The position numbers were made by a program, and so were the translations under genes. This document shows positions 1 through 5,512 of a stretch of 6,907 nucleotides of DNA, one piece after another. The stretch's first letter is position 1. Each line of letters starts with the position of its first letter. Source of the DNA: Chitinophagaceae bacterium (GTDB lineage: Bacteria > Bacteroidota > Bacteroidia > Chitinophagales > Chitinophagaceae); contig CANGEZ010000110.1 in the NCBI GenBank assembly GCA_947452875.1, positions 1 through 6,907 on the forward strand, read 5' to 3'. The notes beneath the pieces were generated by a model, which was not told the origin of the DNA, did no database searches, and worked only from the letters and a program-made list of their open reading frames with translations.

Positions 1-99
1 TCTGTTTTAAGCGACATGAATACTTACGACATTCTAAACGCCAATTATTTGGTAATGACTGAAAAAGCAGCAAAATTATTCACTGAAACTGAAGCGTAA
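1..99 (+). CDS. rplD: 50S ribosomal protein L4 (uL4), C-terminal end only
   Basis: This is the last 32 codons and stop of a gene that begins before the window. The frame reads SVLSDMNTYDILNANYLVMT and then a short helix ending LFTETEA and TAA. The NTYDILNA-x-x-LVMTE pattern is the typical C-terminus of L4, and L4 is the gene expected directly before rplW in the S10 cluster. L4 binds 23S rRNA early in 50S assembly and lines the exit tunnel with a loop that is outside this window. In E. coli L4 also represses its own operon; nothing here tests that. The assignment rests on a short fragment plus gene order. Confidence 0.93.
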   Translation, partial: SVLSDMNTYDILNANYLVMTEKAAKLFTETEA

Positions 100-101
100 C
101 A

Positions 102-171
102 ATTAAAAAGTAAAAATTAAAAAGTAAAAATCAATCTTGTTTTTTTAACTTTTGAATTTTGAATTTTGAAT
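102..171. repeat. Imperfect inverted repeat made of 7-bp units, in the rplD-rplW gap
   Basis: The left arm (102-129) is two perfect copies of ATTAAAAAGTAAAA (102-115, 116-129), itself two related heptamers. The right arm contains three perfect copies of GAATTTT (154-160, 161-167, 168-174). Folding 102-130 against 142-171 gives about 25 Watson-Crick pairs out of 29, nearly all A-U, with one bulged A at 148 and an 11-base loop (131-141). It ends about 20 bases before the rplW start. It looks like a dispersed Bacteroidota-type micro-repeat (recollection, not checked). Any role in transcript stability or translation is speculation. There is no run of G/C pairs followed by T, so a classical terminator is unlikely. 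Confidence 0.75.
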
Positions 172-194
172 TTTAAAAAATAACAACATTAATT

Positions 195-494
195 ATGAAA
201 CTGTCAGACGTATTAATAAAACCAATTTTATCTGAGAAGGCTAATAAGCAGGCAGAGAAAATGAACCGTTACGCTTTTGTGGTTGACAGAAAAGCAAACA
301 AACTTGAAATCAAAAGAGCTATTGAAGCTTTCTATGGTGTACAAGTAGAAGAAGTAAATACAATGGTGATGCCTTCAAAATTGAAAGCTAAATATACCAA
401 AGCTGGATTTATTGTAGGAAGAAAGCCTGCTAAAAAGAAAGCTCTGGTAACTGTAGCTGCAGGCGAAACAATTGATCTTTACGGAAACGTATAA
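195..494 (+). CDS. rplW: 50S ribosomal protein L23 (uL23)
   Basis: L23 sits at the mouth of the peptide exit tunnel, where it binds 23S rRNA and docks trigger factor and SRP. The 99-residue length is usual for the family. The N-terminus LSDVLIKPILSEKA (residues 3-16) is the hallmark opening; NRYAFVVDRKANKLEIKRAI (24-43) and the following FYGVQVEEVNTM (46-57) form the conserved alpha/beta core; and the basic loop KLKAKYTKAGFIVGRKPAKKK (split around residues 62-82) is the rRNA-binding extension. The start is the only ATG compatible with the family N-terminus. No Shine-Dalgarno sequence precedes it, only A/T-rich sequence. It lies between rplD and rplB as expected. Confidence 0.97.
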   Translation: MKLSDVLIKPILSEKANKQAEKMNRYAFVVDRKANKLEIKRAIEAFYGVQVEEVNTMVMPSKLKAKYTKAGFIVGRKPAKKKALVTVAAGETIDLYGNV

Positions 495-561
495 TCGAAA
501 TTAATTTATTCATGAATGGTGGTCAGCACCGCAAAGTTTTGACAAATAAAAGTTTTTAAAA

Positions 562-1404
562 ATGGCACTTAGAAAATACAAACCGATTACAGCAGGAACC
601 CGTTGGAGAATTGGTAATGCTTATGCAGAAATTACTACCTCTACTCCAGAGAAATCTTTGCTTGAAAAGCAAAAAAGTACTGCTGGTAGAAATGCGCAGG
701 GTAGAAGATCCATGAGATACATGGGTAGTGGTAATAAAACAATGTATCGTTTGGTTGATTTCAAAAGAAGCAAGAAAGATATTCCTGCTACTGTAAAAAC
801 AATCGAGTACGATCCAAACAGAACAGCTTTCATCGCTTTATTGGCTTATGCTGATGGTGAAAAAAGATATATACTTGCTCCTCAGGGTTTACAAGTTGGT
901 CAAACTGTTATCAGTGGTGATTCAGTAGCTCCTGAATTAGGAAACGCGTTGATGTTGAAAAACATGCCTTTGGGTACAAATGTTCACAACATTGAAATGC
1001 AACCTGGACAAGGTGGAATTTTAGTTCGTTCTGCAGGTACATCTGCTCAATTAACCAATAAGGAAGGAAAATACGCTGTTATTAAAATGCCTAGTGGTGA
1101 GTTGAGAAAAGTGTTGATCAATTGTTACGCAACTGTTGGTGTTACCAGCAACAGCGATCACAATTTGGAAAGCATGGGTAAAGCAGGTCGTAACAGATGG
1201 AAAGGTATCAGACCACGCACAAGAGCAGTTGCGATGAATCCGGTTGATCACCCGATGGGTGGTGGTGAAGGTAGAGCTTCAGGAGGTCATCCACGTAGTC
1301 GTAAGGGTAAATATGCTAAAGGACAAATCACTCGTACAAGAGGTAAAGGTTCTGATAAAATGATTATCCAAAGAAGAAACGGTAAAAAATTACCAAACAA
1401 ATAA
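562..1404 (+). CDS. rplB: 50S ribosomal protein L2 (uL2)
   Basis: L2 is needed for subunit association and for an active peptidyl transferase centre. The protein has 280 residues, close to the usual 273-280. The N-terminal OB-like domain carries GRNAQGRRSMRYMGSGNK (residues 42-59) and YRLVDFKR (62-69). The middle SH3-like domain contains YDPNRTAFIALLAYADGEKR (83-102). The C-terminal signature MNPVDHPMGGGEG (225-237) includes His230, equivalent by alignment to the E. coli histidine implicated in catalysis. Two differences from E. coli are visible: Met232 where E. coli has His, and GSGNK in place of GGGHK near residue 56. I recall the Met form as normal for Bacteroidota. The start follows A/T-rich sequence without a Shine-Dalgarno. 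Confidence 0.98.
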   Translation: MALRKYKPITAGTRWRIGNAYAEITTSTPEKSLLEKQKSTAGRNAQGRRSMRYMGSGNKTMYRLVDFKRSKKDIPATVKTIEYDPNRTAFIALLAYADGEKRYILAPQGLQVGQTVISGDSVAPELGNALMLKNMPLGTNVHNIEMQPGQGGILVRSAGTSAQLTNKEGKYAVIKMPSGELRKVLINCYATVGVTSNSDHNLESMGKAGRNRWKGIRPRTRAVAMNPVDHPMGGGEGRASGGHPRSRKGKYAKGQITRTRGKGSDKMIIQRRNGKKLPNK

Positions 1405-1431
1405 TCAATCATTCATTCAATTGTTAAAATA

Positions 1432-1447
1432 TCCGGGTAACACCGGA
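1432..1447 (+). other. Small inverted repeat in the rplB-rpsS gap
   Basis: TCCGG (1432-1436) and CCGGA (1443-1447) are perfect reverse complements separated by 6 bases (GTAACA). The stem is only 5 bp, but it is G/C-rich inside an otherwise very A/T-rich gap and is followed by an A-rich stretch, not a T run. It therefore does not look like a terminator. It could be a minor mRNA hairpin 23 bases before the rpsS start, or chance. Confidence 0.35.
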
Positions 1448-1470
1448 AAATAAACAGAAAAAAATAAAAC

Positions 1471-1743
1471 ATGGCTCGTTCGTTAAAAAAAGGTCCTTAT
1501 ATCGAAGCAAAACTTGAAGGTAAAGTAAATGCTATCATCGAAGGAAAAGCAAAGAAAACGGTAATCAAAACCTGGAGTCGCAGAAGTACAATCACTCCTG
1601 ATTTCGTAGGACAAACTTTTGCAGTTCATAACGGAAACAAATTTGTTCCAGTTTATGTAACAGAATTCATGGTGGGACATAAATTAGGTGAATTTGCACC
1701 AACAAGAAATTTCAGAGGTCACTCAAGTAAAAAAGTATCATAA
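1471..1743 (+). CDS. rpsS: 30S ribosomal protein S19 (uS19)
   Basis: S19 sits in the head of the 30S subunit with S13 and contacts the A-site finger of the 50S subunit. Its 90 residues match the family (about 88-93). The N-terminus MARSLKKGPYIEAKL is typical, and the family signature VYVTEFMVGHKLGEFAPTRN (61-80) followed by FRGHSSKK (81-88) is intact. The region KTWSRRSTITPDFVGQTFAV (33-52) is the conserved core. The start is preceded by AAAAAAATAAAAC, with no Shine-Dalgarno. It lies in its canonical place between rplB and rplV. Confidence 0.97.
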   Translation: MARSLKKGPYIEAKLEGKVNAIIEGKAKKTVIKTWSRRSTITPDFVGQTFAVHNGNKFVPVYVTEFMVGHKLGEFAPTRNFRGHSSKKVS

Positions 1744-1813
1744 AAATCGTTTACTGATTTAAGCTAAAAAAGTAAAATTTTGAAGCTCATCTTTAAACCT
1801 TAAACATAGTAAA

Positions 1814-2242
1814 ATGGAAGCAGTAGCAAAATTGAATAATTATCCAACATCACCACGCAAAATGCGTTTGCTGGCTGATTTGATTCGCGGAATGAAAGTT
1901 GAAAAAGCTTTGGCTATTTTGGATCACAACCCAAAACATCCTGCTGTGCCTTTGCGCAAACTGGTAGTTTCTGCCATCAGCAACTGGAAACAAAAGAATG
2001 AAGGTTCTGATGAATCAGCATTGGTGGTAAAAACAATTTTTGTTGATGGTGCAAGAGTAATTAAGCGTATGCGTCCTGCTCCACAAGGTCGTGGTTACAG
2101 AGTTCGCAAGCGTAGCAACCACGTAACTGTAATTGTTGATACAGTTGGTTCTAAAGCAGTAGCAGCACCAGTAGAAGCTGTTGAAGAAGTTGCTGTAGAA
2201 GCTCCAAAAGCAAAAAAAACAAAATCAACCAAAAAAGATTAA
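1814..2242 (+). CDS. rplV: 50S ribosomal protein L22 (uL22) with a charged C-terminal tail
   Basis: L22 binds all 23S rRNA domains, and its long beta-hairpin lines the exit tunnel, where macrolides bind nearby. The core spans residues 1-110: TSPRKMRLLADLIRG (12-26) is the conserved first helix, and the hairpin runs through about residues 80-105, including RPAPQGRGYRVRKR (87-100) and NHVTVIVD (102-109). At 142 residues it is longer than the E. coli protein (110) because of a low-complexity tail at 111-142, rich in Ala, Val and Glu and ending in Lys (KAKKTKSTKKD). Such tails are common on L22 in other phyla and were probably not selected for tunnel function (inference). The start lacks a Shine-Dalgarno. 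Confidence 0.97.
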   Translation: MEAVAKLNNYPTSPRKMRLLADLIRGMKVEKALAILDHNPKHPAVPLRKLVVSAISNWKQKNEGSDESALVVKTIFVDGARVIKRMRPAPQGRGYRVRKRSNHVTVIVDTVGSKAVAAPVEAVEEVAVEAPKAKKTKSTKKD

Positions 2243-2268
2243 TACAAACTAATATTTAAAAACCGAAT

Positions 2269-3066
2269 ATGGGTCAGAAAACAAATCCGATAGGTGCAAG
2301 ATTAGGAATCATCCGTGGCTGGGACAGCAATTGGTACGCTAGCAAAAAAGATTATGCAGGCAAACTAATTGAAGATGATAAAATCAGAAATTATCTGAAT
2401 GCACGTATCAACAAAGGTGGTATCGCTAAAATCGTTATCGAGCGTACACTTAACAAATTGATCGTTACGATTCATACTTCTAAGCCAGGTATCATCATCG
2501 GTAAAGGTGGTGGCGAAGTTGATAGAATCAAAGAAGAATTAAAAAAACTTTGTGGTAAAGAAGATGTTCAAATCAACATTCTTGAAATACGCAGACCAGA
2601 ATTAGACGCTACTATTGTTGCTGATACTATTGCTCGTCAAATCGAAAATCGTATCAATTATAAAAGAGCTATTAAAATGGCTATCGCTTCAGCATTACGT
2701 ATGGGTGCAGAAGGAATTAAAGTAAAAGTTGGTGGTCGTTTGGGTGGTGCTGAAATCGCTCGTAGCGAAGAAATCAAACAAGGACGTACACCGTTACATA
2801 CTTTAAGAATGGATATCGACTACGCAAGTCTTTTCGCTCTTACTGTTTATGGTAAAATAGGTATCAAAGTTTGGATTTGTAAAGGCGAAGTATTGGGTAA
2901 AAGAGATTTAAATCCAAATGTAGTTGCTGGTGCTAAAAATGATGGTACAGAAAGACCACAAGGTGGATTCGATAGAAGAGGTGGAGATGACAGAAGAGGC
3001 GGTGGAAGAGGTGGTAATGATCGTGGTGGTGAAAGACGCGGCGGTGGCGGCGGTGGAAGAAGATAA
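2269..3066 (+). CDS. rpsC: 30S ribosomal protein S3 (uS3) with an Arg/Gly-rich C-terminal tail
   Basis: S3 forms part of the mRNA entry channel with S4 and S5 and has helicase-related function there. MGQKTNPIGARLGIIRGWDS is the classic N-terminus. A type 2 KH domain follows (about 38-107) with the GxxG loop in IIIGKGGGEVDRIK (75-88). The C-terminal domain contains IASALRMGAEGIKVKVGGRL and SEEIKQGRTPLHTLRMDIDY, the signature segment, and ends at VWICKGEVLG. Residues 233-265 then form a tail of Gly, Arg and Asp with five RGG triplets and a run of six glycines, where E. coli S3 (233 residues) stops. The tail keeps the frame and ends in a normal stop. Start choice is unambiguous; no Shine-Dalgarno is seen. 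Confidence 0.98.
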   Translation: MGQKTNPIGARLGIIRGWDSNWYASKKDYAGKLIEDDKIRNYLNARINKGGIAKIVIERTLNKLIVTIHTSKPGIIIGKGGGEVDRIKEELKKLCGKEDVQINILEIRRPELDATIVADTIARQIENRINYKRAIKMAIASALRMGAEGIKVKVGGRLGGAEIARSEEIKQGRTPLHTLRMDIDYASLFALTVYGKIGIKVWICKGEVLGKRDLNPNVVAGAKNDGTERPQGGFDRRGGDDRRGGGRGGNDRGGERRGGGGGGRR

Positions 3067-3081
3067 TCATCGCTTTTCTTA

Positions 3082-3113
3082 ATTATCAAATTATCAAATT
3101 GTCAAATTAACAT
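3082..3113. repeat. 8-bp tandem micro-repeat before rplP
   Basis: The rpsC-rplP gap contains ATTATCAA at 3082-3089 and 3090-3097, ATTGTCAA at 3098-3105 (one change) and a decayed fourth copy ATTAACAT at 3106-3113. It ends 3 bases before the rplP start codon, so it makes up the whole ribosome-binding region of that gene. No Shine-Dalgarno is present in it. I recall similar ATTATCAA repeats in Bacteroidota genomes, but did not check. Confidence 0.75.
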
Positions 3114-3116
3114 AAG

Positions 3117-3536
3117 ATGTTACAACCAAAAAGAACCAAACACAGAAAGAGTCAGAAAGGTAGAATGAAAGGAAATACTAAAAGAGGAGCTACTCTTGCT
3201 TTCGGAACATTCGGTTTAAAAGCATTGGATAGTGTATGGTTAACCAATCGTCAAATTGAAAGTGCTCGTCAGGCAATGACTCGTCACATGAAACGTGAAG
3301 GAAACGTATGGATCAGAGTATTCCCTGATAAACCAATTACTGCAAAACCAGCAGAGGTAAGGATGGGTAAAGGTAAAGGTAATCCGGAAGGATGGGCTGC
3401 TATCGTACAACCAGGTCGTATCTTATTCGAAGCTGATGGTGTACCTCAACAGGTTGCTAAAGAAGCTTTCGAATTGGCTGCTCAAAAATTACCGATCCTA
3501 ACTAAGTTCGTAGTCAGTCACGATTACCACGCTTAA
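3117..3536 (+). CDS. rplP: 50S ribosomal protein L16 (uL16)
   Basis: L16 is a late-assembly protein that helps position the A-site tRNA acceptor arm near the peptidyl transferase centre. The 139 residues fit the family (about 136-144). The N-terminus MLQPKRTKHRKSQKGRMKGN is diagnostic; LTNRQIESARQAMTRHMKR (42-60) and VWIRVFPDKPITAKP (64-78) form the core; and VRMGKGKGNPEGW (81-93) is the signature loop. Arg82 corresponds to E. coli Arg81, which is hydroxylated there by YcfD; whether that happens in this organism is not visible here. The start follows directly after the 8-bp repeat. Confidence 0.98.
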   Translation: MLQPKRTKHRKSQKGRMKGNTKRGATLAFGTFGLKALDSVWLTNRQIESARQAMTRHMKREGNVWIRVFPDKPITAKPAEVRMGKGKGNPEGWAAIVQPGRILFEADGVPQQVAKEAFELAAQKLPILTKFVVSHDYHA

Positions 3537-3587
3537 TCAAAAAATTAAGTTCCCGGATCACATCAAATCACTATCAAAAAAAAGAAG

Positions 3588-3797
3588 ATGTCAAAAAAAG
3601 TTGATTTTGTAAAAACCCTAAACGGAATGAACGAAGCTGAATTAACAGCTAAAATAAAGGAAGATGAAATGCGCATCAAGAAATTGACTTTCGCTCATTC
3701 TTTAAATCCTTTGGATAATCCTCAAAGCATTCGCTCTTTGAGAAGAGATATCGCTCGTTTAAAAACTCAATTAAGAAAAATTCAAATTGGAGCTTAA
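3588..3797 (+). CDS. rpmC: 50S ribosomal protein L29 (uL29)
   Basis: L29 is a small, mostly helical protein next to L23 at the exit of the polypeptide tunnel and contributes to the trigger factor and SRP docking platform. It has 69 residues, usual for the family. Two helices are apparent: about 14-40, with the conserved LTFAHSLNPLDNPQSIRSLR (33-52), and about 46-64, DIARLKTQLRKI. The start follows AAAAAAAAGAAG, whose AGAAG could be a weak Shine-Dalgarno but is probably only A-rich leader. It is 51 bases after rplP and 19 before rpsQ. Confidence 0.96.
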   Translation: MSKKVDFVKTLNGMNEAELTAKIKEDEMRIKKLTFAHSLNPLDNPQSIRSLRRDIARLKTQLRKIQIGA

Positions 3798-3816
3798 TCC
3801 AATAAAACAATACATG

Positions 3817-4089
3817 ATGGAAACAACAAACACAATAGAAAGAAACTTAAGGAAAACCAGAGTAGGTGTGGTATCCAGTAATAAAATGGATAAAACCATT
3901 ACAGTAAAGGTTGAACGTAAGATCAAGCATCCGTTATACGGAAAGTTCCTTAAGAAAACGACAAGCTTCCATGCTCATGATGAAAAAAATGAGTGTAGCA
4001 TCGGAGATATCGTGAAAATCATGGAAAGCCGTCCTTTAAGCAAAACTAAACGCTGGAGACTGGTAGAAGTGGTTGAAAAAGTAAAGTAA
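3817..4089 (+). CDS. rpsQ: 30S ribosomal protein S17 (uS17)
   Basis: S17 is a primary 16S rRNA binder with an OB fold, important for early 30S assembly. From the ATG at 3817 it has 90 residues. LRKTRVGVVSSNKMDKTITV (11-30) and the PROSITE-like segment GDIVKIMESRPLSKTKRWRL (63-82) are characteristic, with KHPLYGKF (38-45) in between. A second ATG directly upstream at 3814 would add one Met. An in-frame TTG at 3787 would extend it by 10 residues, but it lies inside the end of rpmC and is less plausible. Which of the two ATGs is used cannot be decided from sequence. This is the last gene of the S10-operon part. Confidence 0.96.
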   Translation: METTNTIERNLRKTRVGVVSSNKMDKTITVKVERKIKHPLYGKFLKKTTSFHAHDEKNECSIGDIVKIMESRPLSKTKRWRLVEVVEKVK

Positions 4090-4095
4090 TTTTTT

Positions 4096-4116
4096 CTGCA
4101 TTTTTTAAAAATGTAG
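4096..4116. other. A/T-rich inverted repeat after rpsQ
   Basis: CATTTTT (4099-4105), one central T and AAAAATG (4107-4113) are perfectly complementary, and the flanks CTG and TAG extend this to 10 pairs including one G-U. A short T run (4090-4095) precedes it and none follows, so it does not match an intrinsic terminator on either strand. It lies 7 bases after the rpsQ stop, at the S10/spc boundary. Confidence 0.45.
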
Positions 4117-4137
4117 TCACAACTATTAATAATTATC

Positions 4138-4162
4138 AACTGCCGAATGTTATTCGTCAGTT
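4138..4162 (+). promoter_or_regulatory. Hairpin just upstream of rplN, at the S10/spc boundary
   Basis: AACTG (4138-4142) pairs with CAGTT (4158-4162), and inside it CGAAT (4144-4148) pairs with ATTCG (4152-4156), with one C/T mismatch between the two helices and a GTT loop. That is 10 Watson-Crick pairs in a 25-base element, ending 14 bases before the rplN ATG. It is the most convincing compact hairpin in the window. A role in translation or in mRNA processing between the two halves of the cluster is inference; no known binding site is recognised. No T run follows closely enough to call it a terminator. Confidence 0.5.
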
Positions 4163-4176
4163 TAAAGCTAAATAAA

Positions 4177-4545
4177 ATGATACAGCAAGAGAGTAGATTA
4201 AACGTTGCAGACAATAGCGGAGCCAAAGAAGTTTTGTGTATCCGTGTATTGGGAAACAGCGGACAGGATTATGCAAAGATCGGAGACAAGATCGTTGTTA
4301 CTGTTAAAGATGCCATGCCTGCCGGTGGTATCAAGAAAGGTACTGTAAGCAAAGCGGTTATTGTTCGTACTGTAAACAAATTACGTCGTAAAGATGGTTC
4401 TTATATCCGTTTTGATGACAACGCAGTAGTATTGTTGAACAATTCCGACGAACCAAGAGGTACACGTATTTTCGGGCCAGTGGCTCGTGAATTGAGAGAT
4501 AAAGGTTACATGAAAATTATTTCTCTTGCACCTGAAGTGCTTTAA
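4177..4545 (+). CDS. rplN: 50S ribosomal protein L14 (uL14)
   Basis: L14 lies at the subunit interface, forms bridges with 16S rRNA, and is also the docking site for ribosome silencing factor. From the ATG at 4177 it has exactly the usual 122 residues. The N-terminus MIQQESRLNVADNSGAKE and the signature region AVVLLNNSDEPRGTRIFGPV (83-102) followed by ARELRDKGYMKIISLAPEVL are diagnostic. An in-frame ATG at 4147 would add ten residues not found in the family and lies inside the hairpin at 4138-4162, so it is not chosen. This gene opens the spc-operon part of the cluster. The start context is A-rich without a Shine-Dalgarno. Confidence 0.97.
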   Translation: MIQQESRLNVADNSGAKEVLCIRVLGNSGQDYAKIGDKIVVTVKDAMPAGGIKKGTVSKAVIVRTVNKLRRKDGSYIRFDDNAVVLLNNSDEPRGTRIFGPVARELRDKGYMKIISLAPEVL

Positions 4546-4571
4546 TCAATTACGTTAATCAGCTTCAATAA

Positions 4572-4592
4572 GCTAAAAGCCAAAAGCTAAAT
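4572..4592. repeat. 7-bp tandem micro-repeat before rplX
   Basis: Three consecutive units GCTAAAA (4572-4578), GCCAAAA (4579-4585) and GCTAAAT (4586-4592) end three bases before the rplX start. Immediately upstream, AGCTT (4561-4565) and AAGCT (4570-4574) form a small inverted repeat overlapping the first unit. The array replaces any Shine-Dalgarno sequence in the leader of rplX. Confidence 0.65.
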
Positions 4593-4595
4593 ATA

Positions 4596-4934
4596 ATGAG
4601 TACAAGATTTAAACCAAAGTTCAACATCAAGAAAGGCGACTCTGTAGTGGTGATCACTGGAGACGATAAAGACTTGACTAAACCACGTAAGGTTTTAGAG
4701 GTAATTATTGACAAAGGCCGTGTATTGGTAGAAGGTGTGAACATTGTAACAAAACACACAAAACCATCTGCTCAAAACACTAAAGGTGGCATCGAAAAAG
4801 TAGAAGCTCCAATCGCAATCAGCAATGTAATGCTTTGGGATGCTAAATCTAAAGGTCCATCTAAAGTTAAAAGAGACAGAGTAAAAGGTAAATTAGTTAG
4901 AATCGCTAAAAAATCAGGGGAGGTAATCAAATAA
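4596..4934 (+). CDS. rplX: 50S ribosomal protein L24 (uL24)
   Basis: L24 is one of the two proteins that start 50S assembly, binding the 5' domain of 23S rRNA. It has 112 residues. The KOW motif lies at about residues 11-45: KKGDSVVVITGDDKDLTKPR, then KVLEVIIDKGRVLVEGVNIV. EAPIAISNVML (70-80) is the conserved second half, and the C-terminus is RIAKKSGEVIK. Its stop TAA (4932-4934) shares the base A4934 with the ATG of rplE, giving TAATG. The final codons (SGEV) also contain the Shine-Dalgarno sequence of rplE, so the two genes are probably translationally coupled. Confidence 0.97.
   Translation: MSTRFKPKFNIKKGDSVVVITGDDKDLTKPRKVLEVIIDKGRVLVEGVNIVTKHTKPSAQNTKGGIEKVEAPIAISNVMLWDAKSKGPSKVKRDRVKGKLVRIAKKSGEVIK
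4917..4924 (+). promoter_or_regulatory. Strong Shine-Dalgarno sequence for rplE inside rplX
   Basis: GGGGAGGT at 4917-4924 contains GGAGGT, a perfect complement of the ACCUCC near the 3' end of bacterial 16S rRNA, and the bases ATC that follow one mismatch later extend the match. Ten bases separate GGAGG from the rplE ATG at 4934, a little longer than the usual optimum. It is the only strong Shine-Dalgarno in the window. It is written in codons for Gly-Glu-Val of L24, using the GGG codon, which is rare in these genes. Confidence 0.8.
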
Positions 4935-5509
4935 TGAGCACAAATACAAATACTCCAAGATTAGCAGATAAGTACAAAAATGAAGTTGTACCTGCTTTAA
5001 TGAAAAAATTCAGTTATAAAACTGTAATGCAGGCTCCAAAACTAACCAAGATTTGTTTGAATCGTGGTGTAAATGGTGCTGTAACTGATAAGAAATTAAT
5101 CGACATCGCTGTTGATGAATTGTCAAATATCACTGGACAAAAAGCTGTTGCGACGATCTCTAAAAAAGATATCTCCAACTTCAAACTTCGTAAAAGCATG
5201 CCCATCGGCGCAAGAGTTACTTTGCGTGGTGTAAAAATGTACGAATTCCTTGATCGTTTGGTTTCAGTTTCATTGCCTCGTGTACGTGATTTCAAAGGTA
5301 TCAACGATAAAGCGTTTGATGGTCGTGGTAACTACACTTTAGGTGTTACTGAACAAATCATCTTCCCTGAAATCGATATCGATAAAGTGAATAAAATCAC
5401 TGGTATGGACATCACTTTCGTAACAACAGCAAACACCAACGAAGAAGCATACGAATTGCTTAAAGAAATGGGTATGCCTTTCAAGAACATTAAAAAATCT
5501 GAAAATTAA
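4934..5509 (+). CDS. rplE: 50S ribosomal protein L5 (uL5)
   Basis: L5 belongs to the 5S rRNP with L18 and L25 and forms a bridge to S13 in the 30S head. It has 191 residues, a little longer than E. coli (179) because of a short N-terminal extension (about residues 1-9). Conserved segments are LADKYKNEVVPALMKKFSYK (10-29), APKLTKICLNRGV (34-46, the family signature), ITGQKAVATISKKDISNFKL (66-85), and GVTEQIIFPEIDIDKV (137-152). In E. coli the start of this gene lies at the S8 repressor site of the spc operon; no clear S8-like structure is seen here. It overlaps rplX by one base and lies 3 bases before rpsN. Confidence 0.97.
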   Translation: MSTNTNTPRLADKYKNEVVPALMKKFSYKTVMQAPKLTKICLNRGVNGAVTDKKLIDIAVDELSNITGQKAVATISKKDISNFKLRKSMPIGARVTLRGVKMYEFLDRLVSVSLPRVRDFKGINDKAFDGRGNYTLGVTEQIIFPEIDIDKVNKITGMDITFVTTANTNEEAYELLKEMGMPFKNIKKSEN

Positions 5510-5512
5510 AAT

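Noticed and set aside
141..194. Possible Bacteroidota promoter in the rplD-rplW gap (TAACTTTTG resembling the -7 element TAnnTTTG)
   Set aside because: The spacing within the element is one base too long, no TTTG -33 element is found at the right distance, and the T runs belong to the heptamer inverted repeat.
508..517. Perfect 10-bp palindrome ATTCATGAAT in the rplW-rplB gap
   Set aside because: Palindromes of this size in A/T-rich DNA are expected by chance and no second copy or partner motif was seen in the window.
2847..3089. Proline-rich open frame on the minus strand opposite the S3 tail
   Set aside because: It is the reverse complement of the Gly/Arg-rich rpsC tail; poly-Pro from glycine codons is an expected shadow and nothing supports translation.
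3787..3816. Ten-residue upstream extension of rpsQ from a TTG codon
   Set aside because: It would begin inside the last codons of rpmC with a rare start codon, and the residues before the tandem ATGs (3814, 3817) do not resemble any S17 N-terminus.
4090..4116. Intrinsic terminator after rpsQ
   Set aside because: The stem is A/T-only apart from its ends, the T run precedes the stem and does not follow it, and the next gene of the cluster starts 60 bases later.
4147..4176. Ten-residue upstream extension of rplN from an earlier ATG
   Set aside because: The family length of 122 residues and the N-terminus MIQQESRL fit the ATG at 4177 exactly; the earlier ATG lies in a hairpin.
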